Origin: Simmondsia chinensis
Taxonomy: Eukaryota > Streptophyta > Magnoliopsida > Caryophyllales > Simmondsiaceae
Reading direction: 5' to 3'
DNA length: 64,000 bases
Assembly (NCBI GenBank): GCA_018398585.1
Contig: JAGTTD010000007.1
Location: 33,818,911-33,882,910 of the forward strand
Within the stretch, counting starts at the first letter, position 1, and every line of letters begins with the position of its first letter. Positions 1-10,011 of the stretch are shown one piece after another. The notes under the pieces were generated by a model that searched no databases, was not told the DNA's origin, and saw only the letters and a program-made list of their open reading frames with translations. Made by a program: the position numbers and the translations under genes.

Positions 1-1086
1 GGGGAAGATGGACAGGTACTCGTGGACAGGCATCTAATTAAGGCTAGGTGGAAAACGTACTTCCACGAGCTGTTCAACGAACAAGGAGGGACAGAGATAT
101 CCTTAGGCGATCTTCAAACATTTGAGGAGCATCAAAATCACTATGACTGTAGGCAAATTACCCCCGAGGAAGTCAAGGAAGCCTTGAAATTCACGGGAAG
201 GGGTAAAGCAGTTGGCCCAGATGGCATACCCATAGAAGTATGGAAATGCCTTGGACAGAAGGGCGTTAGTTGGCTGACTGAACTATTTAACCAAATCCTT
301 CTGGGGGAGAAGATGCCTGAGGAATGGAGGAAGAGCACATTGATTCCGATATATAAGAACAAAGGCGACATTTAGAGTTGCGCCAACTATCGGGGTATCA
401 AACTAATGTGCCACACTCTGAAGTTGTGGGAACGGGTCATAGAGAGGAGGTTAAGGCAACATACATAGGTGTCCGAGAACTAATTCTGATTTATGCCCGG
501 GAGATCAACAATAGAAGCCATCCACATCCTGAGGCGGACGATAGAGCAATATAGGGGGAGACAAAATGACCTTCATATGGTTTTCATTGATTTAGAGAAG
601 GCATATGATAGAGTGCCAAGGGAGGTTCTTTGAAGGGTTTTGGACAGGAAAGGCATCCCTGTGCCACACATCTGAGCCATTAGAGACATGTATGAGGAGG
701 CACAGACTATGGTGCGTACGGTGGATGGGGAGACAGACGCTTTCCCGATAACAGTAGGGGTACACCAAGGGTTTGCTTTGAGCCCCTATCTGTTGATTCT
801 AGTTATGGACGAGTTCACTAGGCACATCCAGGGATGTGTATCTTGGTACATGCCTTTTGCAGATGATATAGTGCTACTGGGGGAGTCGCGAGAAGAGGTA
901 AATGAGAAGCTGGAGTTGTGGAGAGGGGTACTAGAGTCGAAGGGTTTACGACTAAGCAGAGCCAAGACCGAGCACATGGAACTCAAGTTTGATTCCTCTA
1001 CCACTCCTAGTCGGGAAGACGTTATGATTGGATCTAAGGCCATATTGAAGAAGGAGAGCTTCAGGTATTTGTGGTCCATGATATAG
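1..1086 (+). pseudogene. RTE LINE reverse transcriptase domain (broken)
   Basis: In one frame this encodes the RT core of a LINE, which would copy element RNA at a nicked target. Visible motifs are GPDGIPIEVWK near 217-243, the palm stretch [13 protein letters not shown] near 589-627, LHQG-like VHQGFALSPY near 760-789, and the catalytic FADD near 859-870. In-frame stops fall at 373-375, 466-468, 481-483, 487-489, 631-633 and 673-675, with a last one at 1084-1086. No intact product is possible. The wording of the motifs is that of the RTE clade rather than plant L1. Several stops suggest point decay after insertion. Confidence 0.9.
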
Positions 1087-1138
1087 CACAACGGCGAAGT
1101 GGACGAGGACGTCAACAACCGGATTAAAGTGGGATGGC

Positions 1139-1624
1139 ATGAGTGGAGGATGGCCTCCAAAGTTCCTCTTGAGGCTAAAGGGAAGATACTATAAGACAGT
1201 TGTGAGGCTAGCCACGACGGATGGGGCTGAGTGCAGGGCGATGAAAGAACAACACACACAGAAGATGAAGGTGGTGGAAACGCGAAAGCTGAGGTGGATG
1301 TGCAGACACACAATGAAGGATAGGATCAGAAACGACGTCATAAGAGGCAAATTGGGCGTAGCCTCCATTGAAGATAAATTGAGGGAGCAACGTTTGAGGT
1401 GGTTCGGACATGATAGAAGGAGACCGGACAACTCTCTAGTAAGGAGATGCGAACGGCCCCTTACTACACTAGGCAGAAGAGGAAGAGACACGCCAAAGAA
1501 GAGATGGCTGGAGACGATCCGACAAGACCTCACTCACCTAAACCTTCGGGAGGAGATGGCCTTAGATAGGGCCCAATGGAGGGCTAGCATAGGGGTAATA
1601 GATACTCCAGTTGGAGTAGGGTAG
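1139..1624 (+). pseudogene. RTE LINE C-terminal region after the RT
   Basis: This continues the LINE polyprotein in the next frame; a frameshift lies near 1140-1175. The peptide contains [29 protein letters not shown] and RPKKRW-like basic stretches (seen as KKRWLETIRQDL), which are typical of the C-terminus of plant RTE reverse transcriptases. The reading frame ends with a TAG at 1622-1624. The same region is present in reverse orientation at about 24000-24476, where a version closer to the family pattern is kept ([16 protein letters not shown]). Confidence 0.85.
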
Positions 1625-2010
1625 TTTAACTTACTAGTGCTAGGCCTTGACATCCTCTTGGTGCACCTAGGTTGTACACTTGCTCTCACGAGTTGCTACT
1701 TGCTACTTGCCTATTTATTTTTATCTCTATCCTTATCTTTATCTTATCTTTTGATTTCTACCTGATGTGGCTTGGTTTGAGTTTGTTGTTTTGCTCACCG
1801 TATGTTTTTCCCTACTCATGGTTTGATGCTCTCCTGCAGCCAAGTCTCATGCTTTATGCTGCGGACCAGCTTCTCAGGTTGGGGGTCCTCGGAAACAGCC
1901 TCTCTTCAGGGTAGCCCCTTGAAGGAGAAAGGCTGCGTACATCTACCCCCTAGACCCTGCTTATGCGGGAGCCCTTGTAGGCACTGGGTTTGTTGTTGTT
2001 GTTGTTGTAA
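1625..2010 (+). repeat. 3' UTR and (TTG)n tail of the RTE LINE, with the SINE-shared 3' domain
   Basis: The last 130 bases (about 1875-2008) contain CTCAGGTTGGGGG, GAAACAGCCTCTCTTCAGGG, GGCTGCGTACATCTACCCCC, GACCCTGCTTATGCGGGAGCCC and GCACTGGGTTTGTTG. The same order of blocks forms the 3' half of every 5S-headed SINE in this window, so this is the probable recognition tail for the LINE reverse transcriptase. It resembles the conserved 3' domain of Au-type plant SINEs, as I remember that family. Confidence 0.85.
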
Positions 2011-2021
2011 TATGATTCATG

Positions 2022-2807
2022 CTATTTCCTGTGAACAAGAACATCATCCACATAAATGAGAACTGTAGTATAAGTCATCCCATACATGTAAGTGAACAAA
2101 GAATAATCGGCCCTGGATTGTATAAAACCAAGTTTAATCAATTTTGAGGTGAATTTCTGATTCCAATTCCAAGATGCCTGTTTAAGTCCATAAAGAGACT
2201 TACGAAGGCTACAAACCTTTCCCTCTTGTTTGCATTCAAAACCCTGCAGTAATTTCATGTAGACTTCCTCATCTAATTCTCCATGAAGAAAAGCATTATT
2301 AACATCTAATTGTTGGATAATTGAAATCCGGGCCGCGGCAACAGTGAATACACAACGCACAGTCACAAGTTTGGAAACAGGGGTAAAAGTATCATGATAG
2401 TCAATACCTTTCACCTGAGTGTATCACTTAGAACAAGACGGGCTTTATACCTTTCAATCGACGCTATCTGACTTGTACTTGATCTTATAGACCCATTTCG
2501 AGTCTATAGCCTTCTTTCCAGCAGGTAACAAATCAAGAGTCCATGTGTTGTTTTGTTCAAGTGTCTTGGTCTCTTTCTCCATAGCTTCCCTATAGTGCTC
2601 ATATTGTACAGCCTGATTAAAAATTTTTGGCTCATCACATGAAGTGATGGCATTAAAAGGGGTCGAGTGAGCATTAGAAAATCGTACGTTAGAAACAAAA
2701 TTTGAGATTGGATATAAAATACTGAAGTTAGCTGATGGAGTGGTAATAGGAGAATGGGCTATAGAAGGCAGCATCTCTGTTATGTAGTCTTGGTATTTAG
2801 CAGGCAT
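2022..2807 (-). pseudogene. copia reverse transcriptase (partial)
   Basis: Two minus-strand segments encode copia RT. 2454-2807 has the N-terminal side (EKETKTLEQNNTWTLDLLP, KAIDSKWVYKIKYK) and 2022-2414 has the core, with GIDYHDTFTPVSK, QLDVNNAFLHGELDEEVYM, SLYGLKQASW and the catalytic YVDD (YVDDVLVHRK). A stop and frame change separate them near 2415-2453. The catalytic aspartates are still present, but the frame ends at the junction with the LINE. Enzyme role: copying the element RNA inside virus-like particles. Confidence 0.88.
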
Positions 2808-2968
2808 AGATCGAACTCAAGTGCTTCTTCTCACAGCTTCTTCTTCAACTAGGGGAACACCCCCCTCTTGGTTTCTGCTGCTGGGTCCTCGGTCAGACCC
2901 TCATCCGGCCCACTACGGGCCAGTTCTCGGTCAGTTGGACCGACCACAGGTGGGCCGGTCTATTCTTG

Positions 2969-3798
2969 CTACTTAACCGGTCCAGTAGGGACCAGTTCAG
3001 CTATGTCCGGGACAAAAAAATCGTTGCCTAGGACCCTATTATGCTTCTCATGTGTTGATCCCGATGTGCCTATTTTCAAATAAGGCATAGAGTCCTCATA
3101 AAATCGGACATCCCTAGAAACAATGATTTTATTTTCATCCAAACTATAGATTTTATACCCTTTTGGCCATAAGGATATCCCACAAAAATTCCCCATGAAG
3201 CCCATTTATCCATTTTGTCACTAGTTCGACTTTTAACATGGTAATAACACAAGCATTCAAAAATCTTAAAATGATCATACGATGGAGGTTTACCTATTAA
3301 CATTTCATACGAACTCTTATTACCAAGCAACGAAGTAGGCATCAAATTAATCAAATAAGCAGCCGTTAAGACACACTCACCCCAAAAACTTTTAGGAAGC
3401 CCAGTCTGGAATCGGAGTGCTTGCCCCACTTCCAACAAATGCTTGTGCTTGCGTTCAACAACTCCGTTTTGTTGAGGCGTCCCAGCTAACGAAGTTTGGA
3501 AAAGTATTCCATGTTTTGCATAGAAGTCCAACAATTGTCCATACTTAAACTCTTGACCATTATCACTTCTCACCTGCTTGACCTGTAAAGCAAACTGAGT
3601 GGCTACCATACGACAAAAATTCATGAGAATCCCATGAGCTTGAGATTTCTTTCTCATAAGATACACCAAAGTACACCGGCTATAATAGTCAACAATGGTA
3701 AGAAAATAACGTGCACTACTCAAAGACACCATTTTATAAGGCCCCCAAAAATCACAATGAATTAATTTAAAACACACTCGAGTCTCAGAAACTGACAA
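2969..3798 (-). pseudogene. copia integrase core (frameshifted)
   Basis: The minus strand encodes an rve-type integrase core. LIHCDFWGPYK carries the first catalytic Asp, RSDNGQEF the second, and [18 protein letters not shown] the Glu of the D,D35E triad. The frame shifts near 3076-3205, where the C-terminal GYPYGQKG-type segment continues in another frame (2969-3205). The 2820-3000 stretch between integrase and RT is rich in GGCCGGT/ACCGGCC-like repeats and codes for a low-complexity linker. Confidence 0.88.
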
Positions 3799-4044
3799 GG
3801 GAAAAGGAGAACGTGCTTGTTTCGCACGATGACGAGCATCACAAATAACATTAGTCCTTTTAATGTTTAAATATGGAAAAAATGAAAATTTGCTAAAAGC
3901 AACTTAACCCAATTAGCAGTGCCACAAAACTACCTCCTTATTACCCTGAACCACGTGAGCCGAGGGAGAAACCGGCTGTGTCTCGAGCCGGTATAGCCCA
4001 TTTCTCATTCTACCCACTCTAGTCAGCCTCCTCGAGTGTGGGTC

Positions 4045-5008
4045 CTAAAAGTAACAGAAATCAGGATAAAATGTTAACATACAATTTTCATAACGATTTA
4101 GTTTGCTCACTGACAATAAATTGCAATAAAAACCCAGCACGTCCAATTCGTCATGGAGAATAAAGTTATCAAAATCCGAACTTTTCCAATATGAGAAACT
4201 GACAAGGTTGTCCCTTTGGTAATGTAATAGGTTTAACAATTTTATTCGACACAACATCAAACATAAGAGAGAGTGATGAAACCATGTGATCGGTAGCACC
4301 GGTGTCAATAATCTAGCATTGATTCGAAATAAAAACTTCACATGTTAGATTTATACTAGGTGAAGCTGAGCTCGGACCAAGTAGCGAGAGGAGTTGCTGA
4401 TATTGACTAGCGGACAGCCCCAATGATAGCTCACTGCCGCGGTGAGCAGCGGCTGCAGCAGTGGGCCCCACTGCGCCAGCAGCCTTTGCATCAGATTTCT
4501 TCCATCCCGGAGGGTACCCTATTAGCTCAAAACATCTTTCCTTAGTGTGCCCCTATTTCTTGCGGTGAGAAAAATTAAAACGGTTAGTACGACGTGGATT
4601 ATTCCCTCCAAAAGTGGCTGCACCTTCCAAGCTTGCCGACCTCTTGACCGTCAAGGTCGAGGCTTCGGGTAATGCTACCGAACCCGCAGCCATGCTTTGC
4701 TGCTTCTTTTCCTGACATAAAATAGAATATGCACTACCCACAGTGGTCAAAGGCTTGGTGTTCATGAGTTGTGAACGAACCATGGAAAAAGAAGGGTCTA
4801 GACCCATTAATAAATCCAATAATGACTTAGCATGTCTGCAAGTGCATGGCGGAATTTCAACTAAAGTGTACAACGCATCCCAAAACGACCCCAATTTGGC
4901 AAAATAGGTTGACATGGGCAAAATTTCTTGCTTTAAATGGGGTATCTCACATTTTAATTCATAAATAAGAGGAACATTACTCTGCGAGAATCTCTCTTGC
5001 AAATCCAA
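4045..5008 (-). pseudogene. copia gag and protease remnants
   Basis: 4553-5008 on the minus strand encodes a gag segment (MDLQERFSQSNVPLIYELK, then LLMGLDPSFSMVRSQLMN), typical of the UBN2-type gag of copia elements. 4045-4341 covers the protease to pre-integrase area (LLSVSKLNRYENC). Stops and shifts divide them and no complete CCHC knuckle is seen. 5009-5574 continues the gag N-terminus and leader, with a short open stretch at 5233-5430. Confidence 0.7.
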
Positions 5009-5574
5009 CCAAATATCCTGAGCTGTTTCCGAATAAGTAATGCTTTCATTTATCTCCTTTGAAACTGAGTTAGAAAGCTAAGTTGACACCATGGAGTCAC
5101 AAGCACTCCAATTTTCAAAATCCGGCGAGTCGTCCTATAGTTTTGCAATGCTTCCATCTAGTAAACCAATCTTACGTTTTGCTTGGAAAACTTTATAAAT
5201 GGACCTTCTCCATGGCCGGTAGTTAGGTCCGATCAATGTTTTACACAAAAACCAACCCCAGGTGATCCGAGGGATGGAGATAAAAGGTGAATTAACATAA
5301 AAAACTCCCCCGTCGTAGGAACAGGAGCCACGGTTTGGTCAAAAGTTGCATGAGTAGCGATATTTTCATTCTCATTAGTAACACCCACCATTATCTCGAA
5401 AAAACACACAAGATACCAACAAATATGCAAGAAAAGGGAAAAGAAAATTCTTGAAATTTCTCACAAGGGTTTCGGTACTGGTGGTGCTGATTCGATACTG
5501 TTGTGGCACTTCGTTGTGATCGAAACCACCCCGGAAGTTGTTAATACAAGATTGAAACTCACTTTGATACCACG

Positions 5575-5838
5575 TAAAAATTAAAATATGTAAAACTAAT
5601 AATTGATGAGAACACCTTTTGTGTTGGATAATCTCAAATGGTACATAACTAGGCCTATTTATACACGAGTAAACTAGATGAAGAGACAAGACTCATCACC
5701 TTCCTAAGCTAAGAGTTGCACAATTTAACACTACTCTAAATGCCTATGATGAAGAAATATAAATGTTACCTAACACTAATTATAGTAGAACTCTCTAAAA
5801 TTAGAATACTAGAATTTATAATAAAATATGCTAAAACA
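5575..5838 (-). repeat. Probable 5' LTR of the minus-strand copia element (borders estimated)
   Basis: The degenerate primer site sits just left of 5577. On the minus strand a TATA-like GTATAAATAGGC lies near 5655-5667, as expected for a U3/R border. The outer end is placed at a TGTTTTAGC start on the minus strand (5838). No second LTR is visible in the window to confirm it, and I saw no target duplication. Confidence 0.45.
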
Positions 5839-6116
5839 AATAAATACATAAACATATACAACAAATATGAAAAATATTGAATTCTACAAAATGGACCGTG
5901 AAATTACGAAACATACAAGACATAAAATCAAAAAACCCCAAGTCAACACAAAGTGGATATCATCAATTATATAAACTGAATGGATATTTCGAGTAATAAA
6001 TATATTTGCTGTGGTCGGTTTCAGTTGTCTGCCTGTTGTCTGCAGCTTTGCAATTCCTTTGGTGTATGAGCCTAAGATAACCGAAAATAAATATGTTTTC
6101 TCATTTAAAATTAAAA
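5839..6116. other. AT-rich spacer
   Basis: I see no gene or clear repeat border in this stretch. It separates the copia fragment from the next LTR element. Confidence 0.5.
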
Positions 6117-6121
6117 TATTA

Positions 6122-6453
6122 TGTCATGAATTGAATAAGGAGTAGCTTAGATTTAGGATAGTTGTAATTAGGCATGTATTGTAATTCTTTGGTGTGGTTG
6201 TTAGGATATTTTTGTATAAGTCATAAGTAGTTACAACTAGTTACAATTAGTATAAATGGCTTAGGCTTGTACTAACAAAGGCATGGAAATAATAATTCAA
6301 GTGTTATACTTTCTCCCTCAATTCTCAATTCTCTCTACTTCTCCCTCTAATTCTCTTCTCTTCCTCATCTCTTTCTAATTCTTTCTCTACCCCAAACTCT
6401 AATTCTTCCTAAATCTCTAAGTCACGATCCAAGGCCATCCCGGGATCATGACA
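6122..6453 (+). repeat. 5' LTR of the RRM-carrying element
   Basis: It begins TGTCATGAATTG and ends ATCATGACA. A TATA-like ATAAATGGC near 6252 and a long pyrimidine-rich tract at about 6300-6420 (repeated CTCTAATTC) lie in the expected R/U5 part. The primer site follows one base later. Confidence 0.93.
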
Positions 6454-6651
6454 ATTGGTATCAGAGCACGATTTTGAGCCTTGTGAAAATTTACATTCGA
6501 TCAAGAACATTGACCTTATGTTTCAAGATTAGTTGCTGAAGCATTGGTAATTGCTGCATTAGCATTTGCTGCATTAGTAATTGTATTGCACAAGCCTTAG
6601 TTCTTGCTGCCACTGGACAAGGGACGCATATTGTGATCTATTGGTCAAGGA

Positions 6652-8372
6652 ATGGCAGCAAAATTTGGCAAGGGATCCACACTCTTGTTAAGAATCTCAA
6701 ATGCGATTTATCCCGTCACCAAAAATATCCTCCACCTAGTCTTTGATCCCTATGGTTATATTGAAGAAATGGAAATTAACCCAATAACTAACCAAGAAAT
6801 TGAAGCCTATGTGGCATACTCTGCAATAAACCAAGCTGCCTTAGCAATTGTTCAACTATATGGAAGAAACATCTATGACAATTGTTGTGTATTAGATGTA
6901 CAATTCTTCAATCCTTGGCTGAAAATTGTAGAGACAAAAAAAGATCCTTCTCCAAGTGAGCCCTTAGACCCAAGAAAAGAGGAACTTCTTGTTTCTTTAG
7001 AAAACAAGTACCACAATGATCAAGCAGTGGGGCACAACTCAACTGGAAGAATTGGTGTCGATTTGGGCATGGAACCAGCAGTTGAGTTCAAGCAAGATTT
7101 CGTGCAAGAAGCAAAGAAACCTGGTTCTAGCAACAAAATTCAAGAAAAATCAGATCAAGAAATCACAGCACCAAGACATAAAAATGATGCAGGACTTCAA
7201 CTTAGGCCAGATAAGAAGCAGCAAGATCAGGTTCTTGATGTTAATTTGAAGGCTGCAGCAGTAATTCTTGAAAAAATTCTTGAAAAACAGAATCCAAATA
7301 TCAAGCAGTGCAGTGAGAACCATCATAAATTGGGTTCATTGGTCGTGGAAGAGTTGCAAGTGTATATGGAAGTCTATAGCAGCAGATTGTTGTATCTGAA
7401 GATTCCTTTACAGCCTAATGTTGTGAGTAAGTTGGCATTGCATCTTGGTGGTAGGAGGATTCACATAACAAGGGACTTAGAGCAAGGATTAGACCAATTT
7501 TGTATTCTAATGGAAGACCACCTGATTTTCTGTACCATAAGACAAATGCTAAGGTTCTTGAGCAATTGTACAAGATCAAGAATAAGGGTTTGAGGCAGCC
7601 TAGAGTGGTGTTGATGGCTTTTGATAGACTTGAGGCCTACTCTTGGATCAAAAGAACAATCAAAAGAGATAAGAAGAGGAAAGCATCTGTCAGCAGTAAA
7701 ACAAACTCAGCAAGAAGTATGGTTAATGATCTGGTTCAGCAAGGAGATGCGCATGAGCAGATTAGTTTGCAAAGTAATGTTGTTGCTGCAGCAGTGCAAG
7801 TAGACCCAACCTAGAAGTGGTCTGATCTTGTTCTAGTGCAAGGTTCATTTCAGCTAGGAATTATACCAAATCATACCAAGTGGAAGGCTCAATTTGGTGG
7901 TGTGGGTGCTTGTTTCTCTTTGAAAACAAATGACAAACCACCTGAGCCAAGAAAGGAGAGCATGGGAGTGGGTTCAGATGTGCAGCAAGTTGTGTTAGTA
8001 GCTGATTTCCAGGCTGTTGTCCACGAGTATTGGCTGTTTATGCGCAAGAGAGGGCAAGCTGTTGAGTTGAATGCATCCAAGGCTTGGCTGATCTGGTATG
8101 ACATGGGAAGACCTCCTGATGTAAGTTGTTCAAATCAGATGCAAAACATTGCAGCAGCACAAGCCAATCTGTCCAAATTCAGCACCAAATTTAACATTCC
8201 AGCTATGTTAGTGGTGCTAAGTCCTACAAACTGCAAGTTTTTGAACATAAGAAGGCATTCAGCTGAATTTGTTACATCTGAAGCTTTCGGGATTAATGAT
8301 AGTATGCATGTAGAGGGCAAGAGTTACATGATGATTGCATATAAAGTCATGAAGCAGGATCAAGCCTTATGA
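6652..8372 (+). pseudogene. Element-borne protein with N-terminal PTB-type RRM; rest unknown
   Basis: ATG at 6652 opens a frame of 313 codons. Residues about 11-86 form an RNA-recognition motif of the polypyrimidine-tract-binding (PTB) type, judged by LLRISNAIYPVTKNILHLVF and GRNIYDNCCVLDVQFF. The middle is acidic/basic and Gln/Lys-rich. Near 7500 the frame shifts: the continuation reads YSNGRPPDFLYHKTNAKVL to a TAG at 7812-7814, then goes on in the same frame to TGA at 8370-8372 (FKVMKQ-type end, seen as YKVMKQDQAL). GRPPD occurs twice (about 7512 and 8110), each after a Tyr and before a run of Gln/Asn/Ala, hinting at an internal duplication. With one shift and one stop repaired in principle it would be about 570 residues. 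I recognise no enzyme. It may bind the element RNA in place of a gag nucleocapsid; this is inference. Confidence 0.75.
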
Positions 8373-8539
8373 AGGGGTAGTATTAGTTGGATCAACTGAG
8401 CTCTGCAAGTGAACAAAGGAGCTCTGCAAGGCTAACTCAGAAAAATGGCTGCAGCAAGCTAAGCATTCAAGACATTTCATCACACTACAAATTCCTGAAT
8501 TAGATTCTTGAGGACAAGAATCTTTAAAGGGGGATGTAA

Positions 8540-8862
8540 TGTCATGAATTGAATAAGGAGTAGCTTAGATTTAGGATAGTTGTAATTAGGCATGTGTTGT
8601 AATTCTTTGGTGTGATATTTTTGTACAAGTCATAAGTAGTTACAACTAGTTACAATTAGTATAATTGGCTTAGGCTTGTACTAACAAAGGCATGGAAATA
8701 ATAATTCAAGTGTCGTACTTTCTCCCTCAATTCTCAATTCTCTCTGCTTCTCCCTCTAATTCTCTTCTCTTCCTCCTCTCTTTCTAATTTTTTCTCTACC
8801 CCAAACTCTAATTCTTCCTAAATCTCTAAGTCATGGTCCAAGGCCATCCCGGGATCATGACA
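8540..8862 (+). repeat. 3' LTR of the RRM-carrying element
   Basis: It is nearly identical to 6122-6453 with a 10-bp deletion near 8613 and a few substitutions. It is followed by the target duplication TATTA. Confidence 0.93.
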
Positions 8863-8867
8863 TATTA

Positions 8868-9021
8868 TTACAAATATTTAATATGAATTAAAAAAATACC
8901 TTGTAGAAGAAGTAAGTATTTAGTATTATATTTAATAATTCAATGATCTCTCATAATATAACTATATGCTTAAACTGTAAATCCAAATTGTATTTATCAA
9001 AGAACCAATATTTTTTTAAAA
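8868..9021. other. AT-rich spacer
   Basis: No feature recognised between the RRM-carrying element and the TRIM cluster. Confidence 0.5.
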
Positions 9022-9453
9022 ATTTAAGCTGATGGATGAAGGCTCATAAATAGTTTTATACTCTAATTTGCCTCTTCACGCGAATGCTAATTAGGCTTGA
9101 AGTGTGGATAGTGCACGGGCCCATCTCATGGCTTCTGTTTAAATTATTTTAATATTGAAAATGGGGTTGGTTATGATTCGAATTCATGACTTCTTGGTCA
9201 AAAAGGCTGTAATACCATGTCAAGGAAAATTGATTCCTTGACATGGTATCAGAGCCTCCTTGACAAAGAAGTCACGAGTTTGAATCTTAACATCGTGCCC
9301 TAACATTAACATAATTTAAGCACAAATCATGAGGTGGGTTTATCCACACTTCAAGCCCAATAGGGGGCCCTATTGGAGTATAAAACCAATCATGAACCTT
9401 CATCCATTAGCTTAAGCTTTTGGAACAGATGGTTTCTTGATATGATACTAGAG
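9022..9453. mobile_element. Rearranged TRIM elements, head to head, forming a long inverted repeat
   Basis: The left half (9022-9225) is a TRIM in minus orientation: LTR remnant (TAAGCTGATGGATGAAGGC), purine tract, tRNA-like interior, degraded primer site. The right half (9226-9440) is the same sequence in plus orientation: TTGACATGGTATCAGAGCC primer site at about 9237-9255, interior with GAGTTTGAATC, purine tract AATAGGGGG and an LTR beginning TATTGGAGTATAAAACC at about 9376. The two arms meet at TTGATTCCTTGACATGG and can fold back on each other over about 200 bases. A further inverted LTR piece resumes at 15191, beyond the copia element that landed here. A clean copy of the family is at 59199-59493. 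Confidence 0.75.
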
Positions 9454-9935
9454 TGTGCGGAAAAACGGAAATCCCAAGTACTGAATTTGAATCAAATACC
9501 ACGATAATTAAGAAGTAAAATAGACTACAGAGAATCAAACACAAGAACACAGCAATTTTTGTGGAAACCCCTCTACAATCGAGAGAGAAGAAAACTACAG
9601 GTGAAGATTGGAGCTTTTATTATTGAATCAAAAAAGAAGAATTACAATCACTCATTTTCTCTCTCTCTCTCTCTCGTTTGTTGGTGCGGCGCCGCCAGGG
9701 AAAAACACACAAAAAGAATTTTGATCCTTTTTGACGTAACCCTACATCTCTACTTATATCCGCGTGAAAACACGGCTCCCGATAGTTCGGGGGGTCCCGA
9801 TCGATCAATGAACTCTCTACAGGAGGGATCGATTTACGTAATATTCCCGATCGATCGGGCTCTTCCGCTGATCGATTGGCGGACTCTCGGCTTACCTCCA
9901 CTTAGAATTTAGGAATTTGAGGCATAAACCTAACA
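9454..9935 (-). repeat. 3' LTR of the minus-strand Tnt1-like copia element
   Basis: It carries CCGATCGATC-type palindromes, a CT microsatellite (about 9659-9684) and TGTTAGGTTTATGCC as its minus-strand start. The purine tract adjoins at 9936-9948. Confidence 0.93.
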
Positions 9936-10011
9936 AATCTCCACCTTGACTCAAATTTAATCACTGAAATAAAATATCTCCACCTTTCCAAATAACACCC
10001 CCACACCGGGG

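Larger units (their letters stand above)
1..2010 (+). mobile_element. RTE-type non-LTR retrotransposon (LINE), decayed, 5' part outside window
   Basis: The sequence reads as the reverse transcriptase and C-terminal part of a plant RTE-clade LINE, followed by a 3' UTR that ends in a short (TTG)n run near 1990-2008. RTE elements typically end in short microsatellites rather than poly(A), which fits. Immediately after the tail, minus-strand copia RT sequence begins (about 2015), so the LINE appears to have landed in that copia element. At least six in-frame stops and one frameshift make it inactive. The endonuclease domain must lie left of position 1. A second, 5'-truncated copy in reverse orientation lies at 23597-24476. 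Confidence 0.9.
2015..5838 (-). mobile_element. Ty1/copia LTR retrotransposon, decayed, 3' part lost or left of window
   Basis: Read on the minus strand the order is 5' LTR, gag, protease, integrase, RT, which is the copia order. A degenerate initiator-Met-tRNA primer site (TGGTATCAAAGTG) lies near 5565-5577 on the minus strand. RT breaks off at about 2015, where the (TTG)n tail of the RTE LINE begins. RNase H and the 3' LTR are not in the window. Multiple stops and shifts show it is dead. Its integrase and RT resemble those of the copia fragment at 15443-18885, so both belong to one lineage. The right border at 5838 is an estimate. Confidence 0.85.
6122..8862 (+). mobile_element. Complete non-autonomous LTR retrotransposon carrying an RRM (PTB-like) gene
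   Basis: Two LTRs (6122-6453 and 8540-8862) start TGTCATGAATTG and end GGGATCATGACA. They are flanked by the perfect 5-bp duplication TATTA at 6117-6121 and 8863-8867. A primer site TTGGTATCAGAGCA follows the 5' LTR at 6455-6468, and a purine tract AAAGGGGGA lies at about 8526-8534. The 2.1 kb interior contains no recognisable gag, protease, integrase, RT or RNase H, only the RRM-bearing gene at 6652-8372. The LTRs differ by a 10-bp indel and scattered substitutions, so the insertion is not very old. Mobility would need proteins from another element. Confidence 0.93.

Noticed and set aside
9235..9300. A tRNA gene (box A- and box B-like sequence)
   Set aside because: The segment is the primer site and tRNA-like interior of a TRIM, repeated at 59199-59493 with LTRs; no cloverleaf is apparent.
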